Of a stretch of DNA of 64,000 nt, positions 1-11,779 are shown in pieces. The DNA lies in contig CM052354.1 of assembly GCA_028551475.1 (NCBI GenBank), positions 7,508,001-7,572,000 on the forward strand, in the 5' to 3' direction. Below the pieces are notes generated by a model, which was given only the letters and a program-made list of their open reading frames with translations, did not search any database and was not told where the DNA came from. The translations under genes were made by a program, and so were the position numbers. Source of the DNA: Casuarina equisetifolia. Its lineage: Eukaryota > Streptophyta > Magnoliopsida > Fagales > Casuarinaceae. Each line of letters starts with the position of its first letter. The stretch's first letter is position 1.

Positions 1-540
1 ATGAACAAGGTTTGAGCGGCCCCTTGTCAAGGTTTCTTTCTGACCTTTTGGCTTCCATTAAGCCAAAGGGAGACGCGGTTCGGACACGGGGATCTCTTTG
101 ATCCGTCTGGGTAATCGTCGATGTGCAACCCAGGTGCGGTAGCTTACCTATTAGAGTCTTAATATTTTCATTTATGACCAACTAAGTAGAAGTTCATAAT
201 TCTTAACCTAGAGAAACTCAAACTTTGACTGGATCATACTCATACGCTTCAATGGATTCTACTTTTGGTTTTCATATTATTGCCATGAAGATTTATTGAC
301 TATGTGTTTGTACTGGTCACTTTTTGATAGATTTTATGATTAGATTGCTCCCGCTTGTTAGGTCTATGAGATATGGAGTTAAGTGTAATGGCTTGCTCTT
401 TGTATTCACTACATCATGGGTTTGGTGTTATGCCAAAACCATGTTATCAATATGACTGAAAAGGACTAAGTCCTATTTTTGAAAAATAATAATAATAATA
501 ATAGGTCTTTGTTTCATTTTTTGTGCCTTTCAATGTCGTA
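1..540. other. Left edge, no gene recognised
   Basis: No credible open frame is present. Positions 1-160 are richer in GC than what follows and were not recognised. Around 255-300 there is a short piece matching the tandem repeat family found upstream of the P450 genes (the phrase ggttttcatattattgcc occurs here and many times at 24.8-26.2 kb and 37.1-38.5 kb). An (ATA)n microsatellite lies near 486-503. Confidence 0.5.
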
Positions 541-760
541 GTTGGTCCGAAATCCTAGGTTCAATTTGTTAACATGAAATCCTATAGGCTTTGCATTGAG
601 TTCTAATGCTATTTTCATAAAAAAAAAAATTAATGGAATAGTATTTTCACAAAACTTTTCATTTCGTGACTGTCTTCAAGATTAATTTCTATTCTCTTTT
701 GTAGGCATATGAAAGTTTGTGCGCATAGCTTAGTGGTAACATAGATTCCGTCAAAACAAG
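541..760. repeat. Short segment shared with 11785-11935
   Basis: Several short matches run in the same order here and at 11785-11935, including cctataggcttt, attttcataaa and tatgaaagtttgtg followed by cttagtggtaacat. This marks the left part of the duplicated block family. It is non-coding as far as can be seen. Confidence 0.6.
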
Positions 761-2340
761 GAAAGCGTATAGCCTCCGGCGACTATGCTGATACTTGTTT
801 CAAAGTAAAAAAGAAAAGCAAATAGACAAAAAAAAAGATCAATTCATTTATCATATTGACGTTAGAGGCATACAATAAAAATTCAGTTTTGAAAATGACT
901 TCCTTTAATTAACTTATATTGTGATTTTTGTCAATCTCAAGTGAAAAATAAGAGTTTTTTTTTTTCAATGTACATGAATAAGGATAATTTGAAAGACTAT
1001 CATTACTTAGAATAAAATTTGATATTATATTGGAGGATGAAACAAAAATTGTAATGGATAATTAGAATAACTAAAAAAAAAGATTTAACTACAAAGCTTT
1101 TTAAAATATTTTTTTAGTTTATATTTATTGTATATAAACAAAATGAAATAGAAGACAATTTTAGAACAAAATAATTGACATTATAATCTTGTTAGCTAAA
1201 GTAAGAAAATTGTACAGGGAAGAGTTTCTTTTTTTCAAAATATAAAATTTTCATAAAAAAATGTGATTTTGAATGAAATTTGAAGGCTTTCAACCTCTAT
1301 CTTTTTATAATTTTCATAATTCTTATAATATTGAAGTATGTCCATATACTTTTGTACATTACCTTTTATTAAGACAAACTTACATTTCTATCAAAAAAAT
1401 AAAAATCCAGCGTTTAATCTGTGTAGCCATAATCCACTATCTCATCTAACTTTGCATGTGTTTAATAAATTTTTTAAAATAAACAAAAATCAGAAAGCCG
1501 CAAGATAGATGCAATGCGGGCCGCCTTACATTTTTGACCTGCAATGGTTGGACGTTGAAATATATACCCCTTTTTATGGAGTTACACGTTCAATTGAGAG
1601 CGATTCAAAAGCTTGATTCATAGAAGGTACATGTGTAATTGTTTTGGTCGCTAAAGGAATTCATGTCCTTTGAAAAAAGACGTTCAAATGTCTTATTTTT
1701 CTTTAATTTGAATCCACCCATTCACTTCTAGTTGAAGGTGGTGCCACTTCTACCTTGTTCAATTAAGGAGAAAAGAACTAGCGACTCTGTCAAATGATGC
1801 CTTATTCAATGTGAAAATCTTATTGGCTTAGTTTTCAATAAAATTGGACATATGATACAGATGTTAAGATCCTATTTGCTGCATTTGAACAAACCATCTT
1901 TCCAATAAAGTAATGCCATATTCTTCTCCTTCAAAAATGAAGAAGTAAATGCAACTCGTAAACACAAAACACTATGATTGAGAGAGTAATATCTAATGAA
2001 CTTCCAAACGCATCTTAAATGACTAAAAGTAAACTAAAAGATTCTAAAGTCAACTTGATTTTATAAATTCTACTCCAATGTTCCCCAATAAAGGTGAGGT
2101 GTGGGATGCAAACAAAAACTTTGGATTAAGTGGTCCCCTTCTTGTTGGAGCCTCATCAAAAAACTCAGCATAAATCTATGGGAACCAAAGGGAATTGAGG
2201 GAAACCCCGTATCCTATGGGAGTGACAACGAAAAGACACTACTTTTGCTCTACGTGACAGGCTTTCCACCAAACAGATAATTTTTGTAACAATCAATTCC
2301 TATTGTTAGTGAAAAAGTAGTTGTGGTCGATTTTTACGAT
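761..2340. other. AT-rich intergenic DNA, no gene recognised
   Basis: AT-rich sequence with poly-A and poly-T runs and no sustained reading frame. It is missing from the second block, where the match jumps from the region near 760 to the region near 2345, so it is either an insertion here or a deletion there. A small piece at about 1530-1600 (gttggacgtt and neighbours) resembles 4095-4160, so internal partial duplication has also occurred. Confidence 0.5.
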
Positions 2341-2344
2341 AGGC

Positions 2345-4560
2345 GTCAAGATTTAGGGAGTGAACGGAAGGGCGGAGGAAAGTTCCTGTCTCTTTCTAAG
2401 AGATGCTCCATTCTTTACCAAAGCCATTATAGATAAACAAAAGTACTATGATTATTGATGGGTAACCACAACAATAAGGGGCACTGTATAATACTAGAAA
2501 ATGCTTAAAGACACAGCAGACTGAGTGAATAACATACAACGAGCTTCCAAATGCATCTCAAATGACTAATATAATCCACACCATATTCCAAACAATAAAT
2601 CCCATAATACAGAGTAAACTAGAGAAGATTCTCAAGGCTACTTAAAGAAGACTTTTACATGTATCAATGTTTGAATAATTTCTTAGCTAGAAAGAAAAGA
2701 AATCACCTCAAATAGGTAGACAACTCCAAAACACGGTACAAACATGGACTGTTCAACCACATCCAGGGGACTGTTGAACTTGAAGGGACAATACAAGAAG
2801 ACAACCAAGGAGATGGTTACCAATTTAAGATTAGTGTTTCCTTTCAAGAACATCAAAGCTAAGACCTCATGGGGGTGAGGAGTGGGTCTTGATATAATAC
2901 TACGATCAAATGACAAGCTAACAACATAGATTAGCAGGAACAGAGAAAGAACAAGAAAAACCAAGAACCAAAACTAAATAGAATCAAAGACTAAGTAGAA
3001 TCAAATTATATACCAACAGCTTAAAATATCTTGCAATTGATCCATACCCCTACAACCAGAAATTATGATTATAAAGCAATAAGAAGTAATTCAAAACCTA
3101 TCTTACTCCGTTCATTGCCAGCATAAAGATTCATACATCCTAAGCAAGTCATACATATAAATTTTGTTTGTGTGCATATCTTGGGATCACAAGGCATAAA
3201 AAGAACAACTTATTAAAAATTGCTACAACATATGACACAACACAGCAAAACACCATAATATTTAGAACCACGATATTTAGAAGTGCTTTATTACAAATTC
3301 AAGTCTCCCTCATGTGTCATCTTTCCATTGCAACAATTCAAGACTTTTACATCAGATGATTGCTTGTTGGATATTGAAATTAGTACAGACCTATACTTCT
3401 CAGCTTCTTCACCATTTGACACCATAAAAATATCCTCACTGTTGAAACTTTTAGCGATAGAATTCAATTCAGCAACCTCTTCTAGTAGAGAATTCGAAAT
3501 TCCAATAGGCAATTTACGGTACAGCTCCTTAGAAACCTCTTCGCAAGATGCTTTGATATCATGCATATGATTATTTTTTTCAACATCATCGGGTGGACCT
3601 TGATGCAATTATTGTTAAAAGCAAACCCGTGAATCTTAAACTCATGAAATCTTTCAAAATCTCATCGTACAGACAAAGAGAATGTTAATCAAGAAAGAAC
3701 ACGCAAGAATTATGAAGTTTAAGATAATCCCTATGTTTCTAGTCTAAGGAACAATTCTTCACTATGATGAGGAGGATTATAGTACATATAGAATTTTTTT
3801 GTTTTCTCTCTATCTCTCACACTAATCTCTCCAACCTCATAACTAGGTCTTCCTATAGTATTTCCTTTATACTAGCATCAAGAAAACCCAAACTAAATAA
3901 GACTAGAAAACTTTAAAAACTACACACAACATAAATATTGTAATTACATATTTACCCTTACTAATTTACTCCAAACCTAACAATTATAATCTATTTTCTT
4001 GATACTTTTGGAAATTTTGAGGAATTTATTATTGAATCTAACAAACACCGGTAAGCACACGTACAAACTTAATGGGCTCTGCCATCCATTTTTGATCTTC
4101 TTATGGTTGGACGTTCAAATGTACACCTTTTTTGTAAGTTGAAATGGTCCCCTAAGCGTTCATATGTTGAGAATAGAGCTGGAAAAAGTAAGTTTTTGCA
4201 GGTTTGGTTGAGGGAAACTAAGTTACAATAAGGCATAAAGTCAACCGATCAGAGCCCAAATTTCACAATTAATTTGATTTGATGTCTATAAAAGTATATA
4301 AAGGAATGTTGAAATTTGGTCCTTGTTTCTCTTAAAGTGTTGTTGAAATCTGCCTCTTTTTTTCTCCTCCATTTCATTCATGCTTAGACTTCTGGCTAAC
4401 GCTCTTGTCCCCTTTGACGAGGGAAATTCATGTTCTTAAATTTTAATATAATCTAAGAATATTTGAAAAAAAAAATAAGAAGACCATTATATATTATAAT
4501 ATTCTAGAATAATAGAAAATGACAAAATATTGTCAAATTTTTTGAAAACAAGAAATAACT
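2345..4560. repeat. Duplicated block, member A
   Basis: This block recurs in whole or part at 11960-13017 plus 18129-18960 (member B), 26768-28550 (member C) and 38880-39712 (member D). Shared landmarks in order are the segment containing tgaataatttcttagctag (2670), the coding relic at 3291-3608, and the segment starting near 4020 (gaggaatttattattgaatc) that runs to about 4555. All members are in the same orientation. Member A carries no P450 gene; similarity to the other members stops near 4560, just where they would lead into the P450 3' flank. This is direct sequence comparison by eye; borders are approximate. Confidence 0.75.
3291..3608 (-). pseudogene. Relic of an unrecognised coding segment (block A)
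   Basis: The minus strand is open for 105 codons. A related peptide appears at 39488-39712, sharing the cores GISNSL, EVAELNS or KVAELNS, ASNGEEAE or VSNGEEAE, and ISIS. The third relative is split by the LTR retrotransposon in block B (12930-13017 and 18129-18350). The peptide is acidic, serine-rich and probably helical, with no signal peptide or membrane span. The reading frame extends past the stop seen in the block D copy because of a one-base difference near 3340. Whether this was ever an exon is not proven; no function is assigned. Confidence 0.4.
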
Positions 4561-6240
4561 TGCGAGTTTGCGCCATCAACTTTGGAAGGCGTAACAACAA
4601 CCCAAGTATGGGAATTCCTCTCCCCATCCCCATGTGCGTGGGTGAAAAAAATAACTAAATAAAAATAAAAAGACAACTCAAGTACCTAACCCCACTTAGG
4701 CCGTAGGACAAAGAAACCGCCAGTGGTTTTGCGGGACTTCGTTGAGGTGAAAAGCGGTTTTGAGGTTATTTCCCGCCTGTTTTGTAGCCGAAATCCCCTT
4801 ACGATGCATGTAGCACGTTGTAGTTTTCGGTCGTAAACTTCCGTGCAGCATGGCCCATCCGGCGAAGTGTCCTTTTCTTTTTGCTCCCCTGCCTTTTTCT
4901 TTCTCGCCGTGTTATAGCCTTGGTAGTTGGAGTTTGGGATCCACAGCTGGTCCTTAATGGACGAGAGCTTAACTAACATGAGCTGTCTTTTGTCGGCAGC
5001 TAAAAAACGTAATATATCGTTCTGTGAGCGAAGGCTCGGGTCCAGTCCGGTCGACCGCTACAGAATTCCCGAACGTAGGTGACAACCCCAGGCACAAAAA
5101 TGGAGTATTAAATGGGACATGTACCATTTATGTGTCGATAACACTGTTAAGGTTACACTAGTTGGAGGCAAGATATAAAACTGTTAAGGCAATGGAAAAC
5201 CGTCTCGGATGCGACTGACTTGATCCGGCATACGATGGGGCAGTCTGAGGAAGACGAAAGTCTTCCCCTCGGTGTCCAAGATTTGTCTGAGGTACCATGG
5301 CAGAGAGTATAGAGGGACAAAAAGGTGATGAAAAGGAACATCATACGAATGGAATTTTGCTCGGTCGGAACTCCCCATGGCTTTGAGAAACGCCAAAAAT
5401 AGGTTGACGGCTAGAAGAAAGCAATAGCATGGCTGTCTGTCGGGCTGCGTCTTGCATCTGTTTTCTGCTAATACTAGATAGGGCTTTTTTATAGAATTAT
5501 TTCAATATTTTATCATTTATTTGTTTCTATATAGTGTCCAATGGGTTGGTCTCCGTGCAACCGACGGTAAGGTTATCCTTTCTGTGTTTCTGAAGACGAA
5601 GTCAATACGCACTTCTTAGCCATAATGGTCAGTGATCGTTGATGTGGAAAACTCCCAAAAAGCGGTGCGGAAACTAAAAAATTGGCCTTCATTTAGCCGG
5701 GGCTGGAGAAATTATGCGTCTTGATCCATACGAAGATGCCTCCTTTTGTTGGGTTTCTCCACAACCAAACAGTTAAATATGGTTTAAGACCGACAGGAAA
5801 TTTCCAGCTATCTTAGCTCGTTTAAGCTACAAAGGCCAATGTTTTCTCGTTCCACATAATTTTCCTACACTTACTGGGAAACCAAACAGAAACGTATGGA
5901 TATATATGAACTCTAACTCCTTTAAGGAGAATTTTGATTGCGTAAAACTGCTCACATGTGCTCGATGAAAGGTTGAGAATCTGGGAAACGCAAAAACAAC
6001 TCAATCAGAGGACATGAGCAAGAATCGGATACCCTGTAATGATTTGAATAAGAACAGATGGCCTTTCTTGGACGGATATATGTCGAATTTGAGTGAAACA
6101 TGGACTTTTGGCTGTTATACACTTTACAAAGACAAACTAGACAAATATTTATACAATTACATGACCTAAAAAACGTGCAAGAAAATCTTTCTCGAGCTTT
6201 GCAGCAAGAGGACTCCATAATTTTATTTTTTATTTTTTAA
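4561..6240. other. GC-richer insert of unknown, possibly organellar, origin
   Basis: From about 4560 to 5760 the sequence changes character: GC rises, poly-A and poly-T runs nearly vanish, and short minus-strand frames appear (4686-4979, 97 codons; 5184-5396, 70 codons). None was recognised. Similarity to the duplicated blocks stops exactly where it begins. The texture is that of plant mitochondrial intergenic DNA, which makes a nuclear insertion of organellar DNA a reasonable guess, but no organellar gene was identified. From 5760 to 6240 the sequence returns towards ordinary intergenic composition. Confidence 0.35.
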
Positions 6241-6615
6241 TTCTAAACCAATTCACTTCTTTAGTCCATGACTGTGAAAATAATTGTCATCCAGAGGCTT
6301 TCTAGACCTATCCACCCGTTTGTCTACAACATCTATTCATTTCTCTCCGTACTAATGACATTAGAGGCTAGAAAGGCTAAATTCCACAACAAAACGCTCA
6401 ATTCAAAATTCTTAAACCAAAACTGCCCTAGAATGACTGTAAAAACTAGTTATAACTTCTAAAATTGGAACATATTGAAAAACCCGAAACAAAAACATTC
6501 ATATTAGTTTTGATCAAACAATCTTGAATGGTTTTGGGCTAAAATCTGTAACAAATACGTCCTGATTAGACGTTGTTTTGTTTTCTGCCATTGACTACAC
6601 CTTCTCCGTCGGACT
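6241..6615. other. Intergenic, no gene recognised
   Basis: AT-rich sequence between the GC-richer insert and the minisatellite. A 64-codon plus-strand frame at 6268-6462 has no recognisable feature and is not called. Confidence 0.5.
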
Positions 6616-6619
6616 GTCA

Positions 6620-7585
6620 ATTCGAGCTCGCTGTCCACCAATTTGTTGTTGGCAAGAGAAGGTGAATTTTATAATTTTCTATGCATTTGTTGTTGGCAAG
6701 AGAAGCTGAACGTCAAACTGTTGAACTACACCTTCTCCGCCAAACTGTCAATTCTTACTCGCTGACCACCAACAAAAAAAAAAAAAAAAAAAGAGCTGCA
6801 AAGAAACCCAAAAAAACTAATTCGTTTCCACCAATTTGTTGAATTCACGAGCTGCAAAGAAACCCGACAACGAAAAGACAAGCTGCAAAGAAACCCGACA
6901 ACAAAAAGACGAGCTGCAAAGAAACCCGACAGCGAAAAGAGGAGCTGCAAAGAAACCCAAATAAACCAATTCGTTGAATTCACGAGCTGCAAAGAAACCC
7001 AACAACGAAAAGAAGAGCGGCAAAGAAACCCAACAACGAAAAGAAGAGCTGCAAAGAAAACCAAATAGAACAATTTGAGTCCCGCCAATTCGTTGAATTC
7101 ATGAACTGCAAAGAGAACCCAACAATGAAAAGAAGAGCTGCAAAGAAACCCAAAAAAACTAATTCGTGTCCATCAATTCGAGGTGCAAATAAACTAATTC
7201 GTGTCCACCAATTCGAGCTGCAAATAAACTAATTTGTGTCCGCCAATCCGTTGAATTCAAGAGTTGCAAATAAAGCAATTCGTGTCCAACAACAACGAAA
7301 AGAAGAGCTGCAAATAAACTAACTCGTGTCCACCAATTCGTTGAATTTACAAGCTGCAAATGAAACAATTCGTGTCCACCAACAAGTTGAATTTACGAGC
7401 TGCAAATGAAACAATTCGTGTCCACCAACAACGAAAAGAAGAGCTGCAAAGAAACTAATTCGTGTCCAGCAATTCGTTGAACTCACGAGCTGCAAATAAA
7501 CCAATTCGTGTCCACCAACAACGAAAAAAAGAGCTGCAAAGAAACCCAACAACGAAAAGAAGAGCTACCAAGAAACCCAAATTAA
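6620..7585. repeat. Minisatellite with about 20 GAGCTGCAAA-type units
   Basis: The core gagctgcaaa, or a one-base variant of it, recurs about 20 times between 6793 and 7575, spaced roughly 30 to 48 bases apart. Between cores alternate a spacer of the type aacaacgaaaagaa and a spacer of the type accaattcgttgaattcac, so the higher-order unit is composite. On the minus strand the array stays open over long stretches (6726-7088 and 7159-7552) and would give the repeated peptides GFFAAREFNE and GFLCSS; this follows from the repeat having no stop in that frame and is not evidence of a gene. A poly-A tract sits at 6774-6791. The array ends right where Copia gag similarity begins. Confidence 0.9.
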
Positions 7586-7589
7586 CCAA

Positions 7590-8090
7590 TTGCGGGATCA
7601 AGAGGACAAGGTGATGAAGTTTTTGTTCGGGCTGCCTGAGGAGTACTAGAACCTTCGCACCCAAATTTTGTTGCGCAACACCCTCCCCTCCCTTGAGTGG
7701 ACCTATGCCATGGCAAAACAAGAGATCCACCATAAGACTTCCGGTGATCTCTTGATCAGTGATGGAGCGGTGCTTGTTGCTCTTCGAAATGGTTCCAATA
7801 GCAGTGGTGATTTTGCACCGAATCCGGGTCACGCGGGACAGCTGGGTGGACCCGCGGGCCATCTCTCTATGTTCAGGTCGGCCCCTACCTAGGGCCTCGC
7901 AATTGGGCCCTAAGGGTATGGGCCACCCTATGTTGGGGCCAACTTACCTAGGCCAAAGCCCACTTGCAACTGTTGTAAGAAAGTGGGCCATGGCAAGAAG
8001 TCCTGCTTCCTCCTTATTGGATACCCACCTAACATAAACAATAAGAAGAAGGAAGAAAAATTTTGGGCAAGCTAAGGCATGTAGCCTACA
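7590..8090 (+). pseudogene. Copia gag remnant with CCHC zinc knuckle
   Basis: Translated in pieces, the region gives DQEDKVMKFLFGLPEEY followed by a stop and then a further open stretch (7668-7892). A perfect Cys-X2-Cys-X4-His-X4-Cys zinc knuckle lies at 7965-8006, within the peptide CNCCKKVGHGKKSC followed by a hydrophobic IGYP. In the family this knuckle binds the element RNA during packaging. In-frame stops at about 7648 and 7891 break the frame. Confidence 0.82.
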
Positions 8091-8699
8091 AGACTTTTGT
8101 TTATGCTTATTTTTTACCTAACCCTCTTGGGTTTGGGTCTTAGCATGCAAACTAAGCCTATTCATTCACTACTTATGGAGGTCTTCCTTCCTACAGCAAA
8201 ACATATTCAACCCCTACTCCTAGTTGAGGTCTACTGGGCCCTATGCTTCCTTTTCCTAAAAGTGTTTATGAAAGACCATCAGGCTAAACTTGACCTTGAA
8301 TCAATAGAGCAAATTGGTCCACTTCCTTAGTTAGATGGACCTTTATGATCTAATAATGAACTTCGTAGGTATAAGCACTCTATCCAAATCCTTTTCTTTA
8401 TGAATTATCAATTCAAGGGCTATTAACTACATCACTTCTATTGTGCAATAACCATATAAAACCCATAGTCTTGTCACCCATATAAGAACATATAGGCCTA
8501 ACCCACACTTGGTTCTCCAACATGTCTTATTTGCACCTCACTTTGGCCATAACCTTTTATCCATCAAGAAGCTAACTCATGACAATTACTATATTGTGAT
8601 TTTTTTTGATAAATTTTATGTTTTTTAGAATCGTATGACTAGGGCACTAATCAAACTCGGCAAGGCTAATAGAGGACTTTACTTTTTATGTTCTATCAT

Positions 8700-9330
8700 T
8701 CCCATTATTTTTCATTATGTTTTTTTCCAATTTTCTACTTTCCCTAAAAAACACTTCATGTATTTTCAAATGTTTGCCTGCTTGCAACTTGATTTTGAAT
8801 GATAGTTGTTTCTTTTGGTACAAACACCTTGGTTATTCTTCTTTAAAATCTTATTTTGCATACAAGAAAACAATTTCATGTGACAACTTTTTTTCTTGCT
8901 CCATTGGTTCACTTACTAAACAAACACATGCATCATTTTCCTTAAGTCAATTTGCAACCAAATCTATTTTTGATTTGGTTTACATGGATGTGTAAGGCCC
9001 CCACAAGAATCTCACATATAATGGTGCACATTATTTTTTAACAATTAGGAATGATTTTTCTCATGCCACATGAACCTTTGTTCTCAAATTTAAAAGCCAA
9101 GTTTTTTTCAATAGTCAATTCTTTCTTTCCATGCTTCATACCTAGTTTGATTCCATTTTAAAGTGCATTTACTCTAACAATGACACAAAATTCTTTTTAT
9201 TTGAATGTTCCTCATTCTTTTTGCTCAAGGCATCATACATGAAAATTCTTGTGTCCATACTCCACTACAAAATGGAGTTGTCAAATGCAAACATCACCAC
9301 TTACTTGAAGTGGTGCAGGCCTTTTTGTTT
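8700..9330 (+). pseudogene. Copia pre-integrase and integrase remnant
   Basis: The open stretch 8717-8995 contains HLGYSSLKS, ISCDN, and FDLVYMDV, which match the GAG-pre-integrase zinc region and the start of the integrase core of Copia polyproteins. Further on, around 9250-9330, the peptide HTPLQNGVVKCKHHHLLE corresponds to the conserved QNGVVERKHRHLLE region of the integrase core. The catalytic triad cannot be reconstructed because of indels. Confidence 0.78.
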
Positions 9331-10039
9331 CAGCTCAATCTTATTTTCTCATTCATAGGGTGAATACCTTAACCACCATTTACCTTATCAACCATTTACC
9401 TTCTCCTTCTAATGGTGACATCACCCCTTGATGAACGTCTCTTTGGCAAACCCCCTATCATTGAACACTTATGTGTTTTTAGGTTTCAATGTTACGTTGC
9501 ACTTTAGGATTATGTGACAAATTTAGCCTTCGTGTTCTCCTCATGTCTTTATGGATTACCCTTCTTACCAAAAGGGTTACCACTTGTATGATCCCACCTT
9601 GGACAAATTTTTTTTGTTGGTTGCAATGTCATCTTTTACAAGGATACTTTTCCCTTTGCCTTATCTGCATCATCCTTTGATAGCTCAACTGCCTTGTCAA
9701 TACCCATCTATTGCCTAAAGAATCCTATACACCTGTCTTACTTCCCATGGAGCACCTAGTCTTACGTGAGCCCCTTTCTTCGGTGCCCTACCTTGCTATG
9801 ACCCTACCTATTTCTTAGAAACTAGTTCCTATTACAACTTTACCATATCCACCTTTGGTTTCTCCAACTCCCAACCAATAGCTTACATCCTCACTTGAAC
9901 CCTCAGTCCACCATTTTGATCACTCCACCAAACCCCTTATCATTTCTTTATACCCCATCTTCCAATATCTTTTCTTTAATTAGTGTTAGCATTTCATTTC
10001 CTCCATCTCTGCCACCATTGTGCCTTATTCCTTCTAAGA

Positions 10040-10740
10040 AGCCCTTGCTAATCCTTATTTGGGTGGATGTCATAGATAGTAAGGGTACTGACCTTAAGGC
10101 CAATCATATTTGGGATGTGGTCCTTTTGCTTTTTGATCCTCATCCTATTGGTTATAAATGGGTCTACAAGATAAGGTATCATGCTAACGGCTCCATTGAA
10201 TGTTATAAGGCCTGTTTGGTGGCCAAAGTGTATAATCAGCAAGAAAGGATTGACTATTAAGACATTTTCTCCCCCCACAGCAAAGTATGTCATTGTTTGT
10301 TTGCTTATCACCATTGTTGTCATTCATCATTGGCCTTTTTTTTAGATGGATGTGCAAAATACTTTTCTTCATGGTGACCTTTCTAAGGAAGTTTATATGA
10401 AGTTTGGCCCCAAATTTTGCAATCAGGGGGAATGTTTAGTCTATTGATTATGGAAATCCTTATATAGGTTGAAGAAAGCATCTCACCAATGAAATGCTAA
10501 GTTCACTGCTACTCTTACTGCACATGGCTTTCATCAATCTTAGCATGATTTTTCACTATTCACAAATAGTCAAGGTACTTCCTTTATTGCTTTACTTATT
10601 TATAAAAGACCTCAAACAATTAAAAAATTTCCTTGGAATTGAAATTGCTCACTCTCTAGATGGGATTTCTCTTAGTCAATGCAAGTATATGTTGGAACTT
10701 ATCTCTAAAGCAAGACTTGTAGGATTCAAACCTTCTTGAA
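10040..10740 (+). pseudogene. Copia reverse transcriptase remnant
   Basis: At 10138-10260 the peptide HPIGYKWVYKIRYHANGS, followed by LVAKVYNQQERIDY, is the hallmark N-terminal part of Copia reverse transcriptase. Further on, LKNFLGIEIAHSLDGISLSQ at about 10615-10680 matches the region after the active site. The YVDD active-site region between them is scrambled by frameshifts. Stops occur at 10258 and repeatedly between 10330 and 10500. Confidence 0.88.
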
Positions 10741-10929
10741 TTCCCATGGAGCATAACAAGAAGTTCATAAGTGTTAAGTATGATGCATCCTTACCAAATA
10801 GCAATGATCTACAACTTGATGATCCTTCAACCTACCAAAGATTAGTTGGTAGACTTATATACTTAACACTCATCAAACCTAATATTACTTTCTCCATTTA
10901 GCTTTTTAGTCAATTCATGTATGCACCAA

Positions 10930-11460
10930 AATAGTCCTATATGGATGCAACTATCAAAGTGATTAGGTACCTCAAGAGTTGCCAAAGTCTTAGTCTCATG
11001 TTCCCATTATTATTGAAGTTGGAACTGAAGGCTTATTGTGACTCAAATTATAATACTTGTCTTATGACTAGCTGGTTGACCACTGGTTTTTACATAATGC
11101 TTAATAATTCCTTGATATCATAAAAAGTCAAGAAACAACTAACTATCTCTTTATCATCAATAGAAACAAAATATCAAGCAATGCAAAATAATAAATGTGA
11201 ATTGGTCTAGATCATGGAATTTTTGAAGGATTTCGGTTTTTATTTACAATAATCAGCATTATATTGCAACAATGAGGCAATAGAAAAAATAGTTGCAAAC
11301 TCAATTTTCTATAAATGGCTAAAGCATATTGAGATTGATTGTCACTATGTAAAAGAGAAAATATAGCAAGAAATCATTGCAACATGTTATTTCTACCAAG
11401 GAATAGCTAGCGGACCTATTCACTAAAGTACTTTGCTATAAATAACATTAACATTTTCAT
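10930..11460 (+). pseudogene. Copia RNase H remnant
   Basis: The stretch 10941-11123 reads with IKVIRYLKSCQSLSLMF, KAYCDSNY and NSLIS, and then SSIETKYQAM, YCNNEAI and KHIEIDCHYVKEKI in later pieces, all in the order found in Copia RNase H. The first catalytic Asp region (YCDS) is still visible. Several stops interrupt it. Confidence 0.85.
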
Positions 11461-11506
11461 TCCAAGCTTGGAGTATTTAATCTATTCAAACTAACTTGAG
11501 AAAGAA

Positions 11507-11775
11507 TGTTAATAATACAATTCATGTACAACGCCTTTTGAGTCAGGTCCTCTAACTATATTAGGCTTCCTTGATTGGGTACAATTCTTTATTAGGTCCT
11601 TTGATTATATTTTTTTCCCTAATTGCATTAGGTATATAGTTTCCATGTATAGTTAGGTCTAGACAAATATATAAATACACAGTCATGTAAAGCTTATTGG
11701 ATCACAAATTAAATATGATTGAATTCTCTTAACTTTTTGGCTCTATGTTCTTCCATTTTCTTCCCAATATTTATA
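11507..11775 (+). repeat. 3' LTR of the decayed Copia element
   Basis: A purine-rich stretch (aacttgagaaagaa) is followed at 11507 by TGTTAATA, the usual arrangement of polypurine tract and LTR start in plant Copia elements. The right end is set by where similarity to block A resumes (near 11780, cctataggcttt). No second LTR copy is in the window for comparison, so the right border is approximate. Confidence 0.65.
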
Positions 11776-11779
11776 TTTT

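Larger units (their letters stand above)
7590..11775 (+). mobile_element. Decayed Copia (Ty1) retrotransposon, 5'-truncated
   Basis: Copia domains follow each other on the plus strand in the standard order gag, integrase, reverse transcriptase, RNase H, then a 3' LTR. Every domain is broken by stops and frameshifts, so the element cannot move on its own. No 5' LTR or primer-binding site is visible; the gag similarity starts directly after the minisatellite. The domain order with integrase before reverse transcriptase is what separates Copia from Gypsy. Confidence 0.88.

Noticed and set aside
716..760. tRNA-like A-box (tagcttagtggtaac) at about 726
   Set aside because: No B box, no cloverleaf and no CCA-proximal stem follow. 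The same words recur at 11890-11930 as part of the duplicated block, so it is repeat sequence.
2683..2964. 93-codon minus-strand frame with a signal-peptide-like start
   Set aside because: The same segment in blocks B, C and D does not keep the frame, so it is not a conserved gene.
6726..7552. Long minus-strand frames in the minisatellite giving GFFAAREFNE repeats
   Set aside because: The frames follow the repeat unit, change frame between neighbours, and have no splice or start context. Low-complexity by-product.
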